From Polysphondylium violaceum (Eukaryota > Evosea > Eumycetozoa > Dictyosteliales > Dictyosteliaceae), in contig AJWJ01000122.1 in the NCBI GenBank assembly GCA_000277445.1, positions 1 through 49,762 of the forward strand: DNA of 49,762 nt, read 5' to 3'. Below, one piece after another: positions 1-12,901 of this stretch (its first letter is position 1; each line of letters starts with the position of its first letter). A program made the position numbers and the translations under genes. Under the pieces are notes generated by a model. It searched no databases. It worked only from the letters and a program-made list of their open reading frames with translations, and was not told the origin of the DNA.

Positions 1-673
1 AACAGATTTAAATTTAAATATCAATGGTTCCAGCTTTACATTTAATACACCAACAGGTCAATATTTTGTCAATAGTCCTTTGGTTGGTAAATTCAATATC
101 GAGAATCTTATGGCTAGTTTGATAGCCGCAGAGTATTGTGGTTTTAATTTAATGGATTTAATTCCATCAGTCCCAAAACTAGAAAATGCACCTGGTCGAA
201 TGCAAATGATTAAAGATAATAATCGTTTATTTGTTGTAGACTTTGCACATACACCTGATGCATTGATTAAAGTACTGAGTACATTAAAACAAGTTTTATC
301 AAATAATCATGAACTTTGGGTGGTGTTTGGCTGTGGTGGTGATAGAGATAAAACTAAACGTCCATTAATGACAATGGCAGCATTGGAAAATGCAGATCAT
401 GTGATTATAACATCTGACGATCCAAGATCAGAAAGTATTGAACATATTGTATTGGATATGAAAACTGGTATTAATTTTTCAAAATACACTGCAAAAGTGT
501 TGGAACTCCATAACCGTAGAGATGCCATCCAACATTCAGTGCAACATGCCAAAGAGGGCGACATTGTAGTTATAGCCGGTAAAGGACATGAGAAATACCA
601 AAACATTAATGGCGTTTGTTATGAATTTGATGATGTTGTTGAAACTAACAATGCATTATTAAAATATAAGTAA
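1..673 (+). CDS. MurE-like Mur ligase, 3' part (partial at window edge)
   Basis: The open frame runs in from the window edge (first full codon at base 2) and stops at 671-673, so only the central-to-C-terminal part, about 223 residues, is visible. It matches bacterial MurE, the ATP-dependent ligase that adds the third amino acid to UDP-MurNAc-L-Ala-D-Glu. Visible family motifs are NIENLMASLIAA, a DFAHTPDAL segment, FGCGGDRDKTKRP, TSDDPRSE and AGKGHE. In bacterial MurE the DNPR box recognises meso-diaminopimelate; here it reads DDPR, keeping Pro-Arg but with Asp for Asn. The ATP-binding P-loop lies outside the window, so integrity of the whole gene cannot be judged. No intron is seen in this part. 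Dictyostelids make no known peptidoglycan, so the gene was probably acquired from bacteria; base composition already matches the host, so it is not recent contamination. Its substrate in the amoeba is unknown. Confidence 0.88.
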   Translation, partial: TDLNLNINGSSFTFNTPTGQYFVNSPLVGKFNIENLMASLIAAEYCGFNLMDLIPSVPKLENAPGRMQMIKDNNRLFVVDFAHTPDALIKVLSTLKQVLSNNHELWVVFGCGGDRDKTKRPLMTMAALENADHVIITSDDPRSESIEHIVLDMKTGINFSKYTAKVLELHNRRDAIQHSVQHAKEGDIVVIAGKGHEKYQNINGVCYEFDDVVETNNALLKYK

Positions 674-1039
674 TCATATGATATTCAAATACCATTGTCA
701 ATAAATCCCATCATATCCATCACTTTTTTTTTGTTGTTAGGGGAAAAAAAAAAAAGAGATTTTCGTGGGTTTTTTTTTTTTTCTAAAAAACTATTTTTGT
801 TTTTTTTATTGTATTTTCAATGTAGTTATTTGAAAATTTTTTCACGCATATAGTATTGTGTTTTTATCTTTCAATTTATTCTTTTTCACACACAATCAAT
901 TTCATCCCTTCCCTTCTCTTTTACACTAAATAGCAAAAATATAAAAAATATAAAAAAGAAAAAAAAAGAAAACACCATTCATTATATGTATAACAATACA
1001 ACATTATAATATTTATTATAAATATATATAACAACAAAA
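674..1039. other. intergenic spacer, MurE-like to PP2C
   Basis: About 365 bp of A+T-rich spacer with poly-T and poly-A tracts. It holds the 3' end of the upstream gene and the presumed promoter and 5' leader of the PP2C gene. The T-run tracts near 726-732 and 770-800 resemble dictyostelid oligo-dT promoter/terminator sequence. I see no RNA gene. Confidence 0.6.
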
Positions 1040-3521
1040 ATGATGACAAAAGACATTAAATTCATAATAATATTTTCTATATTATTTTTATCGTTGATGA
1101 CATCCAACGAATTTGGTGAATTTATTCAAAATACATTTAACAGTATCCTATTGTTTATCATTGCTACCTTTTTATATCAAAACAAACACTATTTCATCAA
1201 CAGTCACAATAGCAATGGTATCGTTCAATCAACAGCTCACTCAAACAATCAATCATCGCCATTAACATCGCCTTCTTCATCAACTCCGACTAGTCCCAAT
1301 GACGATCATAATAACCATAGTAATATGGAATTTCATAAAATTATCACTGCATTACAACAACAAAGCAAGGTTGACAAAACAGAAAATGAATCATTAAAAT
1401 CATCACTCACCGACGCCATCAGAGATTTAAAAGATTTAAAGTGTAGCATTGAGAAATCCAAAGAAGAAAAACTTAAATCCTTTAATGAAAATAACCAATT
1501 GGCCGCACAAGTACGTGACCTCAAGGAAGTGTTGAAAAACAATGACAATCAGATACTCGATCTCAACAACACAATCTTTAAACTTTCATCCACACTCGAG
1601 AATCAAAAACAAAGATGCACAGAGATCACCAAAGAAAGAGACACCATCTACAACAGTGAACAAAAGCTTCTCACTCGTCTAGCAAACAATGAGAAAAGCA
1701 TCAAAGACTACTTGGAGAATGAAAAGGTATCCCTCAAGAAAATACAAGAGCTCAAAGACCAACTCTCTCTCTTGAAAAAGGAAGTCGACGAAAAACAAAA
1801 GAAAATATTAAAACTAGATTCACAGATACTAAAATACCAAGAAAAGGAAAAAAGAAATAGTATTAATGGTAGTAGTAATAGCAATGGCGGCAAGGACACA
1901 CCATTATCATCCTCTCCATCGTCATCATCAAATAATATTATCACCACATCATCAATTCCAATACCAATTAAATCTACAGGTGCAACAAATCCCAACACTC
2001 CACACAATTCATTTGCTTCTTCTACTTCACCCTCATCTTCTTTTATTAAAGATTCTTCTGATGAAGACTATACTCCCTCATCATCTTTGGAAACTCCAAA
2101 GTTTAAGAATATATTTAAAAAGGTAAAGAATGAATCTACAAAAATTATAAACAAGGCACAAAAAGGTATAAACAAACACTTGAATACAGAATTCTTTAAT
2201 CCAATTGATTTACCAGTTGAACAACAACAACAATTACAACAACAATTACATAAACAACAACAACTACAACAAAAAGATGATACTCCTCTTTCTCCACCAA
2301 AGTTTTCTTTTAATTTTGATGATGAAGAAAAATTAAAGAAATCAGATGAAACTATCAGTCATATACAAAAATCACCAAGAGATCACCATCAACCACCCAC
2401 CAAAGAGCCATCTCTATCTGATCTTTTGAATAATGAAAATACCTTTACCACTCATTTTGGTACCAATTCAGTTGATGATAGTAATATTAGTAACACCACA
2501 AATAATAGTAGCAGCAGTAGTAGCAGTAGCAGTAGTATTAGTTCAAATGAAATGAATCAAAATTTAGATTTATTAGATTCGATTAATAAACAACAACAAT
2601 TACAAGAACAACATGCTATACTACCAACAAAATGTATTAAAGAATACTCTATCAAAGATGCAGAAAACAAAATTGGTCTAAGAAGAGCTAAAAAGAAACC
2701 AGCACCTGGTGCCACAGATATGATGGAAGATGTCTCATTTGGTTTCTATCCATTTGAAAACAATCCAAATGTCGCCCTATTTGGTGTATTTGATGGTCAT
2801 GCCGGCAAATGGGCAGCTGAATCTGCATCCAAGCTATTCCCCAAAGAGTTTTCACAGCTAATGGGCGGTGGATACCAATCTCTACAGGATATGAGTGTGG
2901 TTTTAAATTCAACTTTTGAAACTGTAGACACTCAAATGAAAAATCATGAATATGAAGGTTGTACAGCTACTGTTTCCATAGTTTGGAAGAATGAAATGAA
3001 TGAAAGATATCTTCAAACTGGTAATCTAGGTGATTCCTCTGCTTTTGTTTGTCGTGGTACCAAAGCGGTTGAATTAACTTTTGATCACAAGGCTAGTGAT
3101 CCATCTGAAAAACAAAGAATGATTGATTCTGGTATCCAAGTAGGCGAACATCAAACTAGAATTAACGGTGTAGCTGTGAGTCGTTCTTTTGGTAATCATT
3201 TTATTAAAGAACAAGATTTAGGTATGATTGCTATTCCTCATATATCAACTCCAATTCTATTAAATGATCAAGATAAATTTGTTGTAATTGCTTCTGATGG
3301 TGTAAGTATTACTATTATCTATTTATTAATTTACCTATTTATTTATTAACTTATTTAAAAAACTTTAGCTTTGGGACATTTTTAATGGTCAAGAGGCTAT
3401 TGATAAAGCATTGGAGAAATTTGATCAAGGAAGTGTAGAAATGGCATCTTATTTACTTGAATCTGCAGTTCAATCATCAAGCTGTAAAGATAATGTCACT
3501 GTAATAGTTGTAATATTATAA
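1040..3521 (+). CDS. membrane-anchored coiled-coil PP2C-type protein phosphatase
   Basis: Two exons, 1040-3301 and 3369-3521, with a 67-bp GTAAGT...TTTAG intron, give 804 residues. The C-terminal 270 residues are a complete PPM/PP2C Ser/Thr phosphatase domain: MEDVSFG (E563, D564), FGVFDGHAG (metal ligand D585), GCTATV, GNLGDSSA, AVSRSFG, ASDG (D753) joined across the intron to LWD, and KDNVTV (D795). All the Asp residues that normally bind the two Mn/Mg ions are present, so it should be active. The N-terminus has two hydrophobic stretches (about residues 6-22 and 33-47) suggesting membrane anchoring, then a heptad-like coiled coil (about 115-275) and a low-complexity Ser/Gln/Asn linker. A PP2C catalytic domain behind a membrane anchor and a long coiled coil is not a common layout. 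It is not recognisable as a named gene, and its substrates are unknown. Confidence 0.92.
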
Positions 3522-3703
3522 AATATATTTAATTTTTATTTATAGATTATATTTATCTTTTTTCCTTTTCTTTTTTTTATATTCGTATAGATCTATAATT
3601 ATTGAGATTTTATTATTTAAATTTGTACAATGTTTTGAGTTTTTTTATTTAATAAATTAATAAATTAATATTGATGAACTATATAGAAAAAAAGATCTCT
3701 TTT

Positions 3704-6700
3704 TTAAAAATCATCACCATGATTATGATAAGAAGGATCTTGTAAATCAGAAGGAGTTTGTGCAGGACCCCATAAACTTGGAAGCTTTGTCAGATAATCT
3801 TGAAGATAACCACAAGAGCTTGAAATTTTATCAGTTAAATTTTGCAACATGTTTCTATTCTTATTGAAAAAGTCAATGATTGGTCTAAAGGTATTTTGTT
3901 CAATGATATATAAAAAGTGTTCAGCAGCTTCAGCATCAGAAAGACCAGGAACGAATCTACTGGCAACCTCTTCTTCAATATACTTTTCATTGAAACGATT
4001 GTTTAGATTTGGTTCAAATCTAGTGAGGAAGAGTAAATGGTATAAAAAGAGATTAGATTCTCTTCTAAGATGTAAAAACAATTCAACGCATAGATCTCGG
4101 AAATGTTTTTTGTTTGCTTCGGAATTGAAAAACAAATGTTCGAAATTCTTGTCGTTTCTAATGAAATTTGGTGTTGGTTTTGGCTCTTTGCCCAAAATGA
4201 AACCATAGTCTATGTGAAACAATTTTCCATCTTCAGTGATCATTACGTTTCCATGATGTCTATCGCCGACACCTAAAAGATGTGTAAAGACGATCCAGGT
4301 GGCTAAGGTGGTGTTGAATAGATCCACTTTGTTGATAAATGTATGTCTATCTCTTCCTGTTGGATCACTAAAGGAGCTCATTACGCCGCATGGATGATCT
4401 TTGTAAATGGTTGCCAATGTTTTACTATTCTCTACAATTTCTATGAAACCAAAATCTTCTCCGGTTGGTTGAACACGATAAGTGACAGCTTTTGGAAATC
4501 CTTCGCCCATTTTTTGGCTGACCATTTCATCCATAATGCCAACAATGTTCATAATGACTTGATCATTTCTAAGATCATCTTTTTTCAACATCAAAGTAAA
4601 AACTTTGTGATTCTCTTGCTCAGAGTGTTCACAAAGACATTTGAGCTTAATTGGTTTAGTGGCACTATCGATAATTTCTGCTGTATCTATATCAAATCTT
4701 AAAATACGATACACTGGATTCACTGGAAAGATTAATTTTGACTTCTCTAAAGATTTCAACTTTACAAGATGTTCCATATTTGGTGTGTTTGAAACTGGAT
4801 GTTGTTGCAAGATGTGAACCAATTCAAATCCATTGGAAAATGATTCAATAATTTCCGAATCATTGCATGACAATGCTGAAATTAATTTAAATCTAATTTG
4901 TTCGTATCTATTGGCATAGCCTATACTTTTTTGATTGTTTTTCAATTCCCATAAAAATGAATAGGCCAATTCTTTACTACTTAATGCTTTAGATATTAAA
5001 AATTCTAATAATAATTGGTGATCTAATGGTTCATATCTTAAAAAATACTAATTAATATATATATAATATGGTTATTATTGTTTGTGAAGATTATAATTAC
5101 CTTAATAAAAATACTAATTGAGGTAAAACAAATAAAATTGAATCCAATTGTTTTAAAATATCAACAGCATATGCTCTAATTTCTAAGCTTTTTACATTTT
5201 TATCCAATAGTGGAATAACGTTTAATGGGGATATTGTTGGTCTACAACCACCAGAACACATTAATAAATAACAGGCACAATTCTTTTTAGAATCTGGCTC
5301 TATACAACTGAGTACTTTTTTACACTTTTCCAAAGAGATTTCATTGTAATCAATTGATATTAATAGCTTTAACAACCATAATGAATGGCCTGTAAATGAT
5401 TCTCTATTTCTCCACAGAACTTTTCTTTCAAAATCTGAAAATGAATGTGTTGGGAATTTATATTGAATAAATCTAACCTCTGAAAGATACAGAATCGATG
5501 ACTTTCTCCATAGTGGACAAACACAAGAAAATCTACGCAACATATCAAATCTTAGGGCCAAGAGTTTTAATGCTTTAATAGTGTCATGACAATCTGTTGG
5601 TAAACGTATAGTTTCGAAGCATGATTTACAAACTCTTCTCTCTTTACCAAACCAATCATAATGATTATAATACATTAATTTTGGTAACTCTGAATTTTCA
5701 ACATATAAACTTGAACATTTAGAACAATAAATTTTACCTAAATTATTATTATTATAATTATTAGTATTGATAATAATAAATATTAAAATAATAATAATAC
5801 ATACCACAATTTCTACAATGATGTTTTCTATTTAAAGTAGTAAAATCAACATGACAACTACTATTTTGGCATCTTTTGGAATCATGCATAGGTACTTCTG
5901 GTCTTCTAGGTAAGACTTCGTCTACAATATCATAAATTGTTGATTCAAAATCATCATCTTTTTCTTCAGCTTCTTCTTCCTCTTCCTCTTCCTCTTCCTC
6001 CACGTGTTCATTTTCCTCTTGCTCTTCTTCTTCTTCCTCTTTTAATTCTTCTTCGTCTTGATCCTCTTTTTGTTTATTTTCTTTTGGTTTTTTTTGTTTC
6101 TTTTGATTTTTATTTTTATTTACACTTTTACTACTATTAGTATTATTATTATTAACTTTTAACTTTGCCATTGCTTTTTCGAAGGATTTTCTATCTGCAT
6201 ATGAATTATAAAGAAAAGATTGTTCTGTAGCAATATCACGAAGAGGATACATTCCAAAATGTTTTTCTCTTTCAATTTTCTCCAATTCTAAATCTGTAAA
6301 TTGAAATTCTTGAGAAATAAAACCAAAATGAGAACTAGCATCAATTTGACTTTGACAATTTGAAAGATAAGATTCCAAGTTATTTCTAATTGCACGTACT
6401 AAATAGTTATCGATAATATCAAATGAATCTGCTGCCATTATAAGTCTAGGAATTAAAAGACCTTGTCCTCTTAGTGAAATACTTTTATAAAGTTCTCCTT
6501 TGGTAACTTTATCCAACTTGTAGCTATTTAACCATCTATACTTTTCATTTGAATAATGAGCTACATTTGTGTTATTATTTTTGCTTTTATTATTATTATT
6601 ACTATTAATGTTGTTACTACTATTATTATTACTACTATTGTGAATATTATTGGTAGTACTATTTGTAATTGCATTTCTAATAATTTTATGTAAACTTTCT

Positions 6701-6924
6701 AAAAATAAAAGTACAAATTCCAATTCTACTTGATTAAGAGGAAGATATATATTTAATCTAGGATGACCTTTAGGTGCTTCTAGTACTTTGAGTTGAACCA
6801 TTTTAGAAAATTTTACATAGTTTGGTGGAAACTTTTTCGTTACTCCATTGCTAACGATAAAAATACTACTAGGTATCTCTGATACAATAGGTGTAGTTGT
6901 AGGAAGGGTTGGTGTTGTTGACAT
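3704..6924 (-). CDS. Skp1/BTB-like + FYVE + PI3-kinase fusion protein
   Basis: Three exons on the minus strand (6924-5805, 5737-5101, 5036-3704; introns 67 and 64 bp) give 1029 residues. Residues about 20-80 and 165-215 resemble a Skp1/BTB fold, interrupted by an Asn-rich insert. A Lys/Glu-rich acidic linker follows. A FYVE finger spans about 350-415, with RKHHCRNCG and all eight ligand cysteines (352, 357, 370, 373, 378, 381, 410, 413); the first pair is C-x4-C rather than the usual C-x2-C. A PIK helical region leads into a lipid-kinase domain with DDLRND (739-744), the catalytic loop GVGDRHHGN and HIDYGFILG (DYG instead of DFG). The stretch after the loop is most like class III Vps34. The usual Vps34 C2 domain is absent. 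FYVE fingers bind PI3P, so the protein could bind the lipid it makes, on endosomes. It ends convergently with the PP2C gene. Confidence 0.88.
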
Positions 6925-7395
6925 TTTATTATTACTTTTGTATCTCTCTACTACTCTACTATACCACTATACTATTATCTGTTGCTACTCTTTTTATTGA
7001 TTTGAAAAAAATAATAGATTATAGATAGAGTAGATAGGTAGATTTATAGCTTAATCAAATAAGTTGGATAAGTTTAAGAATTTAAAATTTTTAAAAAAAA
7101 AAAAACAAAAAAAAAGAAGATAAAATGTAAATATTTTTGGAAAAAAATAAAAAAAAAATAAATTTAAAAATTATACAAATCAAGTGTGTGGTGAGTTTTC
7201 TCACTATGTCAAGAACACACCCACCCCTCTTCTAACAATATCTACCCATTGTATATTTCCAGAACCAAACATGAAATTTCACAAATTTTAAATTAACATA
7301 CACATATAACCAACACTCATCAGGAAGGAAAATAGAAGTAAATAAAGTTTTTAAATTTTTTTTTATTATTTGTTTTGTTGTATGGGGTTATTTAT
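6925..7395. other. spacer between thioredoxin reductase 3' end and FYVE-PI3K promoter
   Basis: About 470 bp, A+T-rich. It holds the promoter side of the minus-strand PI3-kinase gene. Two elements stand out: a small stem-loop at 7191-7204 (GTGAG, TTTT, CTCAC) and a CA-rich box near 7213-7229 (ACACACCCACCCCTC) of the kind bound by G-box factor in Dictyostelium. No gene seen. Confidence 0.5.
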
Positions 7396-8595
7396 TTATT
7401 CAGATAAGAAACGTTCAGCCTCCAAAGCAGCCATACAACCAGAACCAGCAGCAGTGATAGCTTGTCTGTAGATTTTATCTTGAACATCACCACAGGCAAA
7501 AACACCGACAACACTGGTTTGGGTGGTACGTGGCTCAGTGATAATGTAGCCAGTTTCGTCGACAGTGAGTTGACCATCTAAAAAGGCAGTGTTTGGGGTG
7601 TGACCAATGGCGTAAAAGAGACCTTGGGCATCAATGTCTTCGAGCTTGTCGCCTTGGTTGTTGTGTTTGATGGTGACGGCAGAGACTCTGTCATCGCCTT
7701 TGATTTCAATCAATTCAGTGTTCCACAAGACAGTGATCTTTGCGTTGTTTTTGACTTTATCTTGCATGGCTTTAGAGGCACGCATGACATTACGACGCAC
7801 CAACATGGTGACCTTGGAGGCAAAGTGAGTTAAAAAGGTGGCTTCTTCAGCAGCGGTATCACCACCACCGACGACGATTAAATGTTTGTTTCTGTAGATT
7901 GGAAGTGCACCATCGCAAACGGCACATGCAGAGACACCCTTGCTCCAAAACTTTTCTTCTCCTGGGACACCCATCTTTTTGGCGGTGGCACCTGTGGCAA
8001 TAATGACAGATTGTGTCAAGATTGGTTGGGTCTCTCCCTCGGGATATAATTTAAATGGTCTGGCAGAGAAATCTACTTTTTCAATGGTTTGTGTTTCAAT
8101 TCTAGTTCCACATTTAATACTTTGTTCTCTCATATTGTCCATCAATTGTGTACCTGAAATATCTCCTGGAAAACTAATGTATTGTATTAATATATTGATC
8201 TTGATATGATTTGATTCAAACTCAAATCCAACTCTATTCTCCTACGATGATGACGATAGTGATACATACCCTGGGAAATTTTCAATCTCAGTAGTGGTAG
8301 TCAATTGACCACCGGCGGCAACACCACCAGCCATAAAACCTTCATACATAAGTGGGTTTAATCTAGCTCTACCAGCATAGATACCGGCAGTGTGACCGGC
8401 TGGACCTGAACCAATGATAACAACCTTTTCAACTTTTTGATCTGTCATTTTATGTCTTTTTATATATATATTATTACTATTACTATTATTACTAAATAAC
8501 AATGTTCTATTACTATTACTACTACTGATACTAGTTTTTAAAATTGACACTAATGAATTTCTATTACTTAATGTACTTTTTAAACTACTCAACAT
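7396..8595 (-). CDS. trrA: thioredoxin reductase (NADPH), probably dual-targeted
   Basis: Two exons, 8595-8270 and 8173-7396, with a 96-bp intron, give 367 residues. This is a low-molecular-weight, bacterial/fungal-type flavoprotein that reduces thioredoxin with NADPH. It has the FAD-binding [25 protein letters not shown] (completed across the intron), the redox pair CAVC (residues 192-195), the NADPH-binding [11 protein letters not shown], and the C-terminal [16 protein letters not shown] segment. The first 49 residues are Ser/Asn-rich with Arg/Lys and no acidic residues, like a mitochondrial presequence. An in-frame ATG at 8448 in an ideal A-rich context starts [10 protein letters not shown] and would yield a 318-residue cytosolic enzyme of standard length. 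The upstream ATG has a weaker context (ctag before it), favouring leaky scanning. It is divergent from the RRM gene. Confidence 0.95.
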
Positions 8596-9480
8596 CTAGA
8601 TTTGATACGTGTGAAGAAGCGGATAAAAAAAACTTATTTATTTTAGTTTTAAAAAAAAAAAAAAAAAAAAAAACAAAAAAAAAAAAACTGAAAAATCAAA
8701 AAAAAATTAGCATAGTGCCATAATCTTTACTCGGATACAGAGAATGAAGGAAGGTGAATGGAGAATATCTGAAATTTAAATCATATATGACTAATTTTGA
8801 ATGAAACTTTAAATTTCTGTTTAAAATGACGTTTCACTGCAAATTTAGATACTTTTTTGATTCATGTTTAAATTTTATATTTAAAATTAACTTTTCATTT
8901 CGAATAAAAAATAAATAACAAAAAACAGATAAAGGGTGACATAATATTTTAAATGTTTTGGATATTTCTATATAGCTTATTTAGTGGATAAAAAGAAAAA
9001 AATGGTCACCCTATAAGTTCAAGTATATGCTGGTGTAGTTATCGCTTATCCGAGTTAACTTCAAGTCTTTTTTACTAATATTTGATGATAAAATGATTTA
9101 TGAAAAAATGAAAAGTAAAAGTGGAATATATTTTATATCATCTTATTTGTATATTATCATAATAATGAATTGGGACCAAAATAGATAATCTATACTCCAT
9201 TATTCTCTCTCCGCGTTATCAATTCCAAAATTTGCAAATAATCGAAAAAAAAAAAAAATTAAAAAAATTAAAAATTTAAAAAAAAACGAAAAAAAATAAA
9301 TGGTGGGAGGCTCAAGCGTGAGTTTTTTTAAAAGTTTTCCCACACTTTCATTGATCAAAGAAATAATATATTGTTTATATATTCATAGTATTTGCTGATT
9401 TGTATATAATTGAATTGTAGTATTTTGTGATAGTACAAAGACAGGGGTTTTCAACGAATAGAGCATATATATAAATAGAG
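8596..9480. other. divergent promoter region trrA / RRM gene, with inverted repeats
   Basis: This 885-bp spacer lies between two divergent genes. An exact inverted pair AGGGTGAC (8934-8941) and GTCACCCT (9004-9011) is nested inside a wider pair CTCGGATA (near 8730) and TATCCGAG (near 9045). Nearer the RRM gene, GTGGGA (9303-9308) pairs with TCCCAC (9338-9343) around a small CTCA/TGAG hairpin. I see no convincing coding frame and no tRNA. The paired segments could be a small RNA, an old mobile-element remnant or protein-binding sites. Confidence 0.4.
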
Positions 9481-11054
9481 ATGTTGTCATCAAAAGCTTT
9501 TCAATCGGTTGTTTATTGTAAATCTTCCCAACACATGTACAGAGCATTTTGTTCAGGTGGATATCAAAATGCTGCTACAAGTAGAACAGGTGAGTAATAA
9601 GCAATATCAATATTACAGCAAGGACGAGGAAATCAAAAGAAAAACAAAAAAAAAAGAAAAAAAAAAAACGAAACGAATAAAATATTAATTATACATCCAC
9701 AACCATTTAATATGATCATAGATGAAATTCTTTCAAAATATTTCCCAGATTCAAATAATAGTAATAAAATCAATCCATTGACTACACCAGTATACTCAAA
9801 CGAGCCAATGGATCCAAATCAAGGTTTAACAGATTTCTATGGAACTCAAAATACTTTTTTACCAAGTGGAAACTACTTTAATTATAATTCACACGATAAC
9901 AACAAATACAACACTAAGAGAGTCAACAGAAATGTAGCAGGTACTGAATTTTTAGAACCAGATTTCCAAAATCAAAATCAAAAGCAAAAAATACAATTTA
10001 AGAGTTTAGAAGAATTTAAAAGTGACTATCTCACCAACTTGGTTTCAGATAACCAAACTGCCAGAGAAGATTACGAAAACAAATTGCTCAACAGATTCCA
10101 TTCAGAAGTTGACATTCAAGCACCCTATTTAATGGACAGAGTCCCACCATTGGACTTTTATAAAAGTTGCATTGAATCAACAGACCAATCAGATAAAGTA
10201 TACATTGTCATTGAAAATATTTCAATTCACACGACAAAAGAAGACATTCAATCAATGCTTGAATCCAACGATTTTCTTCAAGTTGAGCATGTCGAGTTGG
10301 AAAAAGCAAGTGATTATACAGTAGCAGGTGAATATTTGTCAGGTTTTGCTATGATTAAACTCTCTGCCAACGAAATGACTGAAGACTTTGATAAAAAGAT
10401 TGAAGCAACATTTAAGAGATTAAACTTATTTGGTTTGAATTATGGTGTAAGTGTTGTATTGTTGTTTGTTAATAATCTGATTTGAATTTATAAATGTATA
10501 TTAATATAACTATTTAAATACATTAGGGAATTAGATATAAAACTATACCAGCCGATTGTTTGAAAACCATTAGAATTAAAAATTTACCAGAAGATGTAGA
10601 TGAAAACAAATTAAAAGAATTATTAAAGAAAAATTATCAAGCTGTAGCTGGAAAGAGTATTGGTGATATTGATCAATTTTGCAAAATTAATTTCATCCAA
10701 CCAAGATATAAACCACACTCACCAACAACTCAAAAGAGTTCTGGAAATGCTTTTATTACATTTAAAGATCATTTATCAGCCGTCAATGGTTTCCAACTTT
10801 TTTCAAATATAAATTTCATCACAAAGAGAGCCATGGTCGACTGGTCCAGATCCATTCTCTCTGAGTCCTCTCTTTCCATACAATCTCATCACGCCAGATC
10901 AAAGATTAAGAGTTTTGGTGAAATTGAACTCATCAAAACCATCATTGATCTCAAAGCTCAAATCAGAGGTTTGGAAGAAAAGATTTTAACAAATTCAACA
11001 ACAAAAGCAGCAACTGCCACCAAATCATCATCATCAAAAAGAGGAAAACTTTAA
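9481..11054 (+). CDS. two-RRM RNA-binding protein with mitochondrial presequence
   Basis: Three exons, 9481-9589, 9722-10446 and 10527-11054, give 453 residues. The short first exon is easily missed: ATGTTGTCATC opens a 36-residue stretch that is basic, rich in Ser/Ala and free of acidic residues, a typical mitochondrial presequence. It splices through GTGAGT in phase with DEILSKYF of exon 2. A later in-frame ATG at 9712 lies inside the intron and is probably not used. Two RRM-like units are visible: VYIVIENI with a later SGFAMIKL strand (exon 2), and TIRIKNLP with SGNAFITF (exon 3). A basic, helical and Ser/Lys-rich tail follows. Known RRM proteins bind single-stranded RNA; a role in mitochondrial RNA processing or translation is inferred from the presequence only. 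The 3' end is convergent with KRR1. Confidence 0.82.
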
Positions 11055-11311
11055 ATATTTAAAATTAATTTATATAAATAGCATAAAATCAAACATATAT
11101 ATAATATAACCACCCTCACAATTCATAATATATATATATTCCTCATTTCCATGTTTGTGTCTCCAAACTCTCCAAAGCCTACCCCTTATCAAATATTTTT
11201 TTTAAAATCTCAATCATCAACACATCCAATGTGATTGTCATGGAAAAAAATAAAATGCTCGTTCTTTTTTTTTCTTTTAAAAAACAAAATTGATTAATTA
11301 TATCTTTATTC

Positions 11312-12633
<1,322 letters not shown>

Positions 12634-12746
12634 GATGTTTTATATGTATTGGTTGATATGATATGATAGTCTTTGTATCGTACTAATATATACAAATATC
12701 ATATACAAATTAACTCGTCGTTTTTCCCTCTCGAAAATTTTTTTCG

Positions 12747-12781
<35 letters not shown>

Positions 12782-12901
12782 AATTTTTTTTGACCATAGT
12801 AACGTGACACAGGATCATCACTCAATCTATTGTATAGGACACTCTGTTTAATTGTTGATTACATTTTGTACATATATATCTATTTATAGTTTTTAATTAA
12901 A

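Noticed and set aside
8730-9052. A complete transposon bounded by CTCGGATA/TATCCGAG
   Set aside because: Only 8-9 bases match, flanks differ, and no target-site duplication or transposase is seen; left as an inverted repeat only.
9590-9721. TTACAGCAA in an intron, resembling the conserved motif of Dictyostelium class I small RNAs
   Set aside because: Only 9 of 11 motif bases match and no terminal stem of the expected kind is visible.
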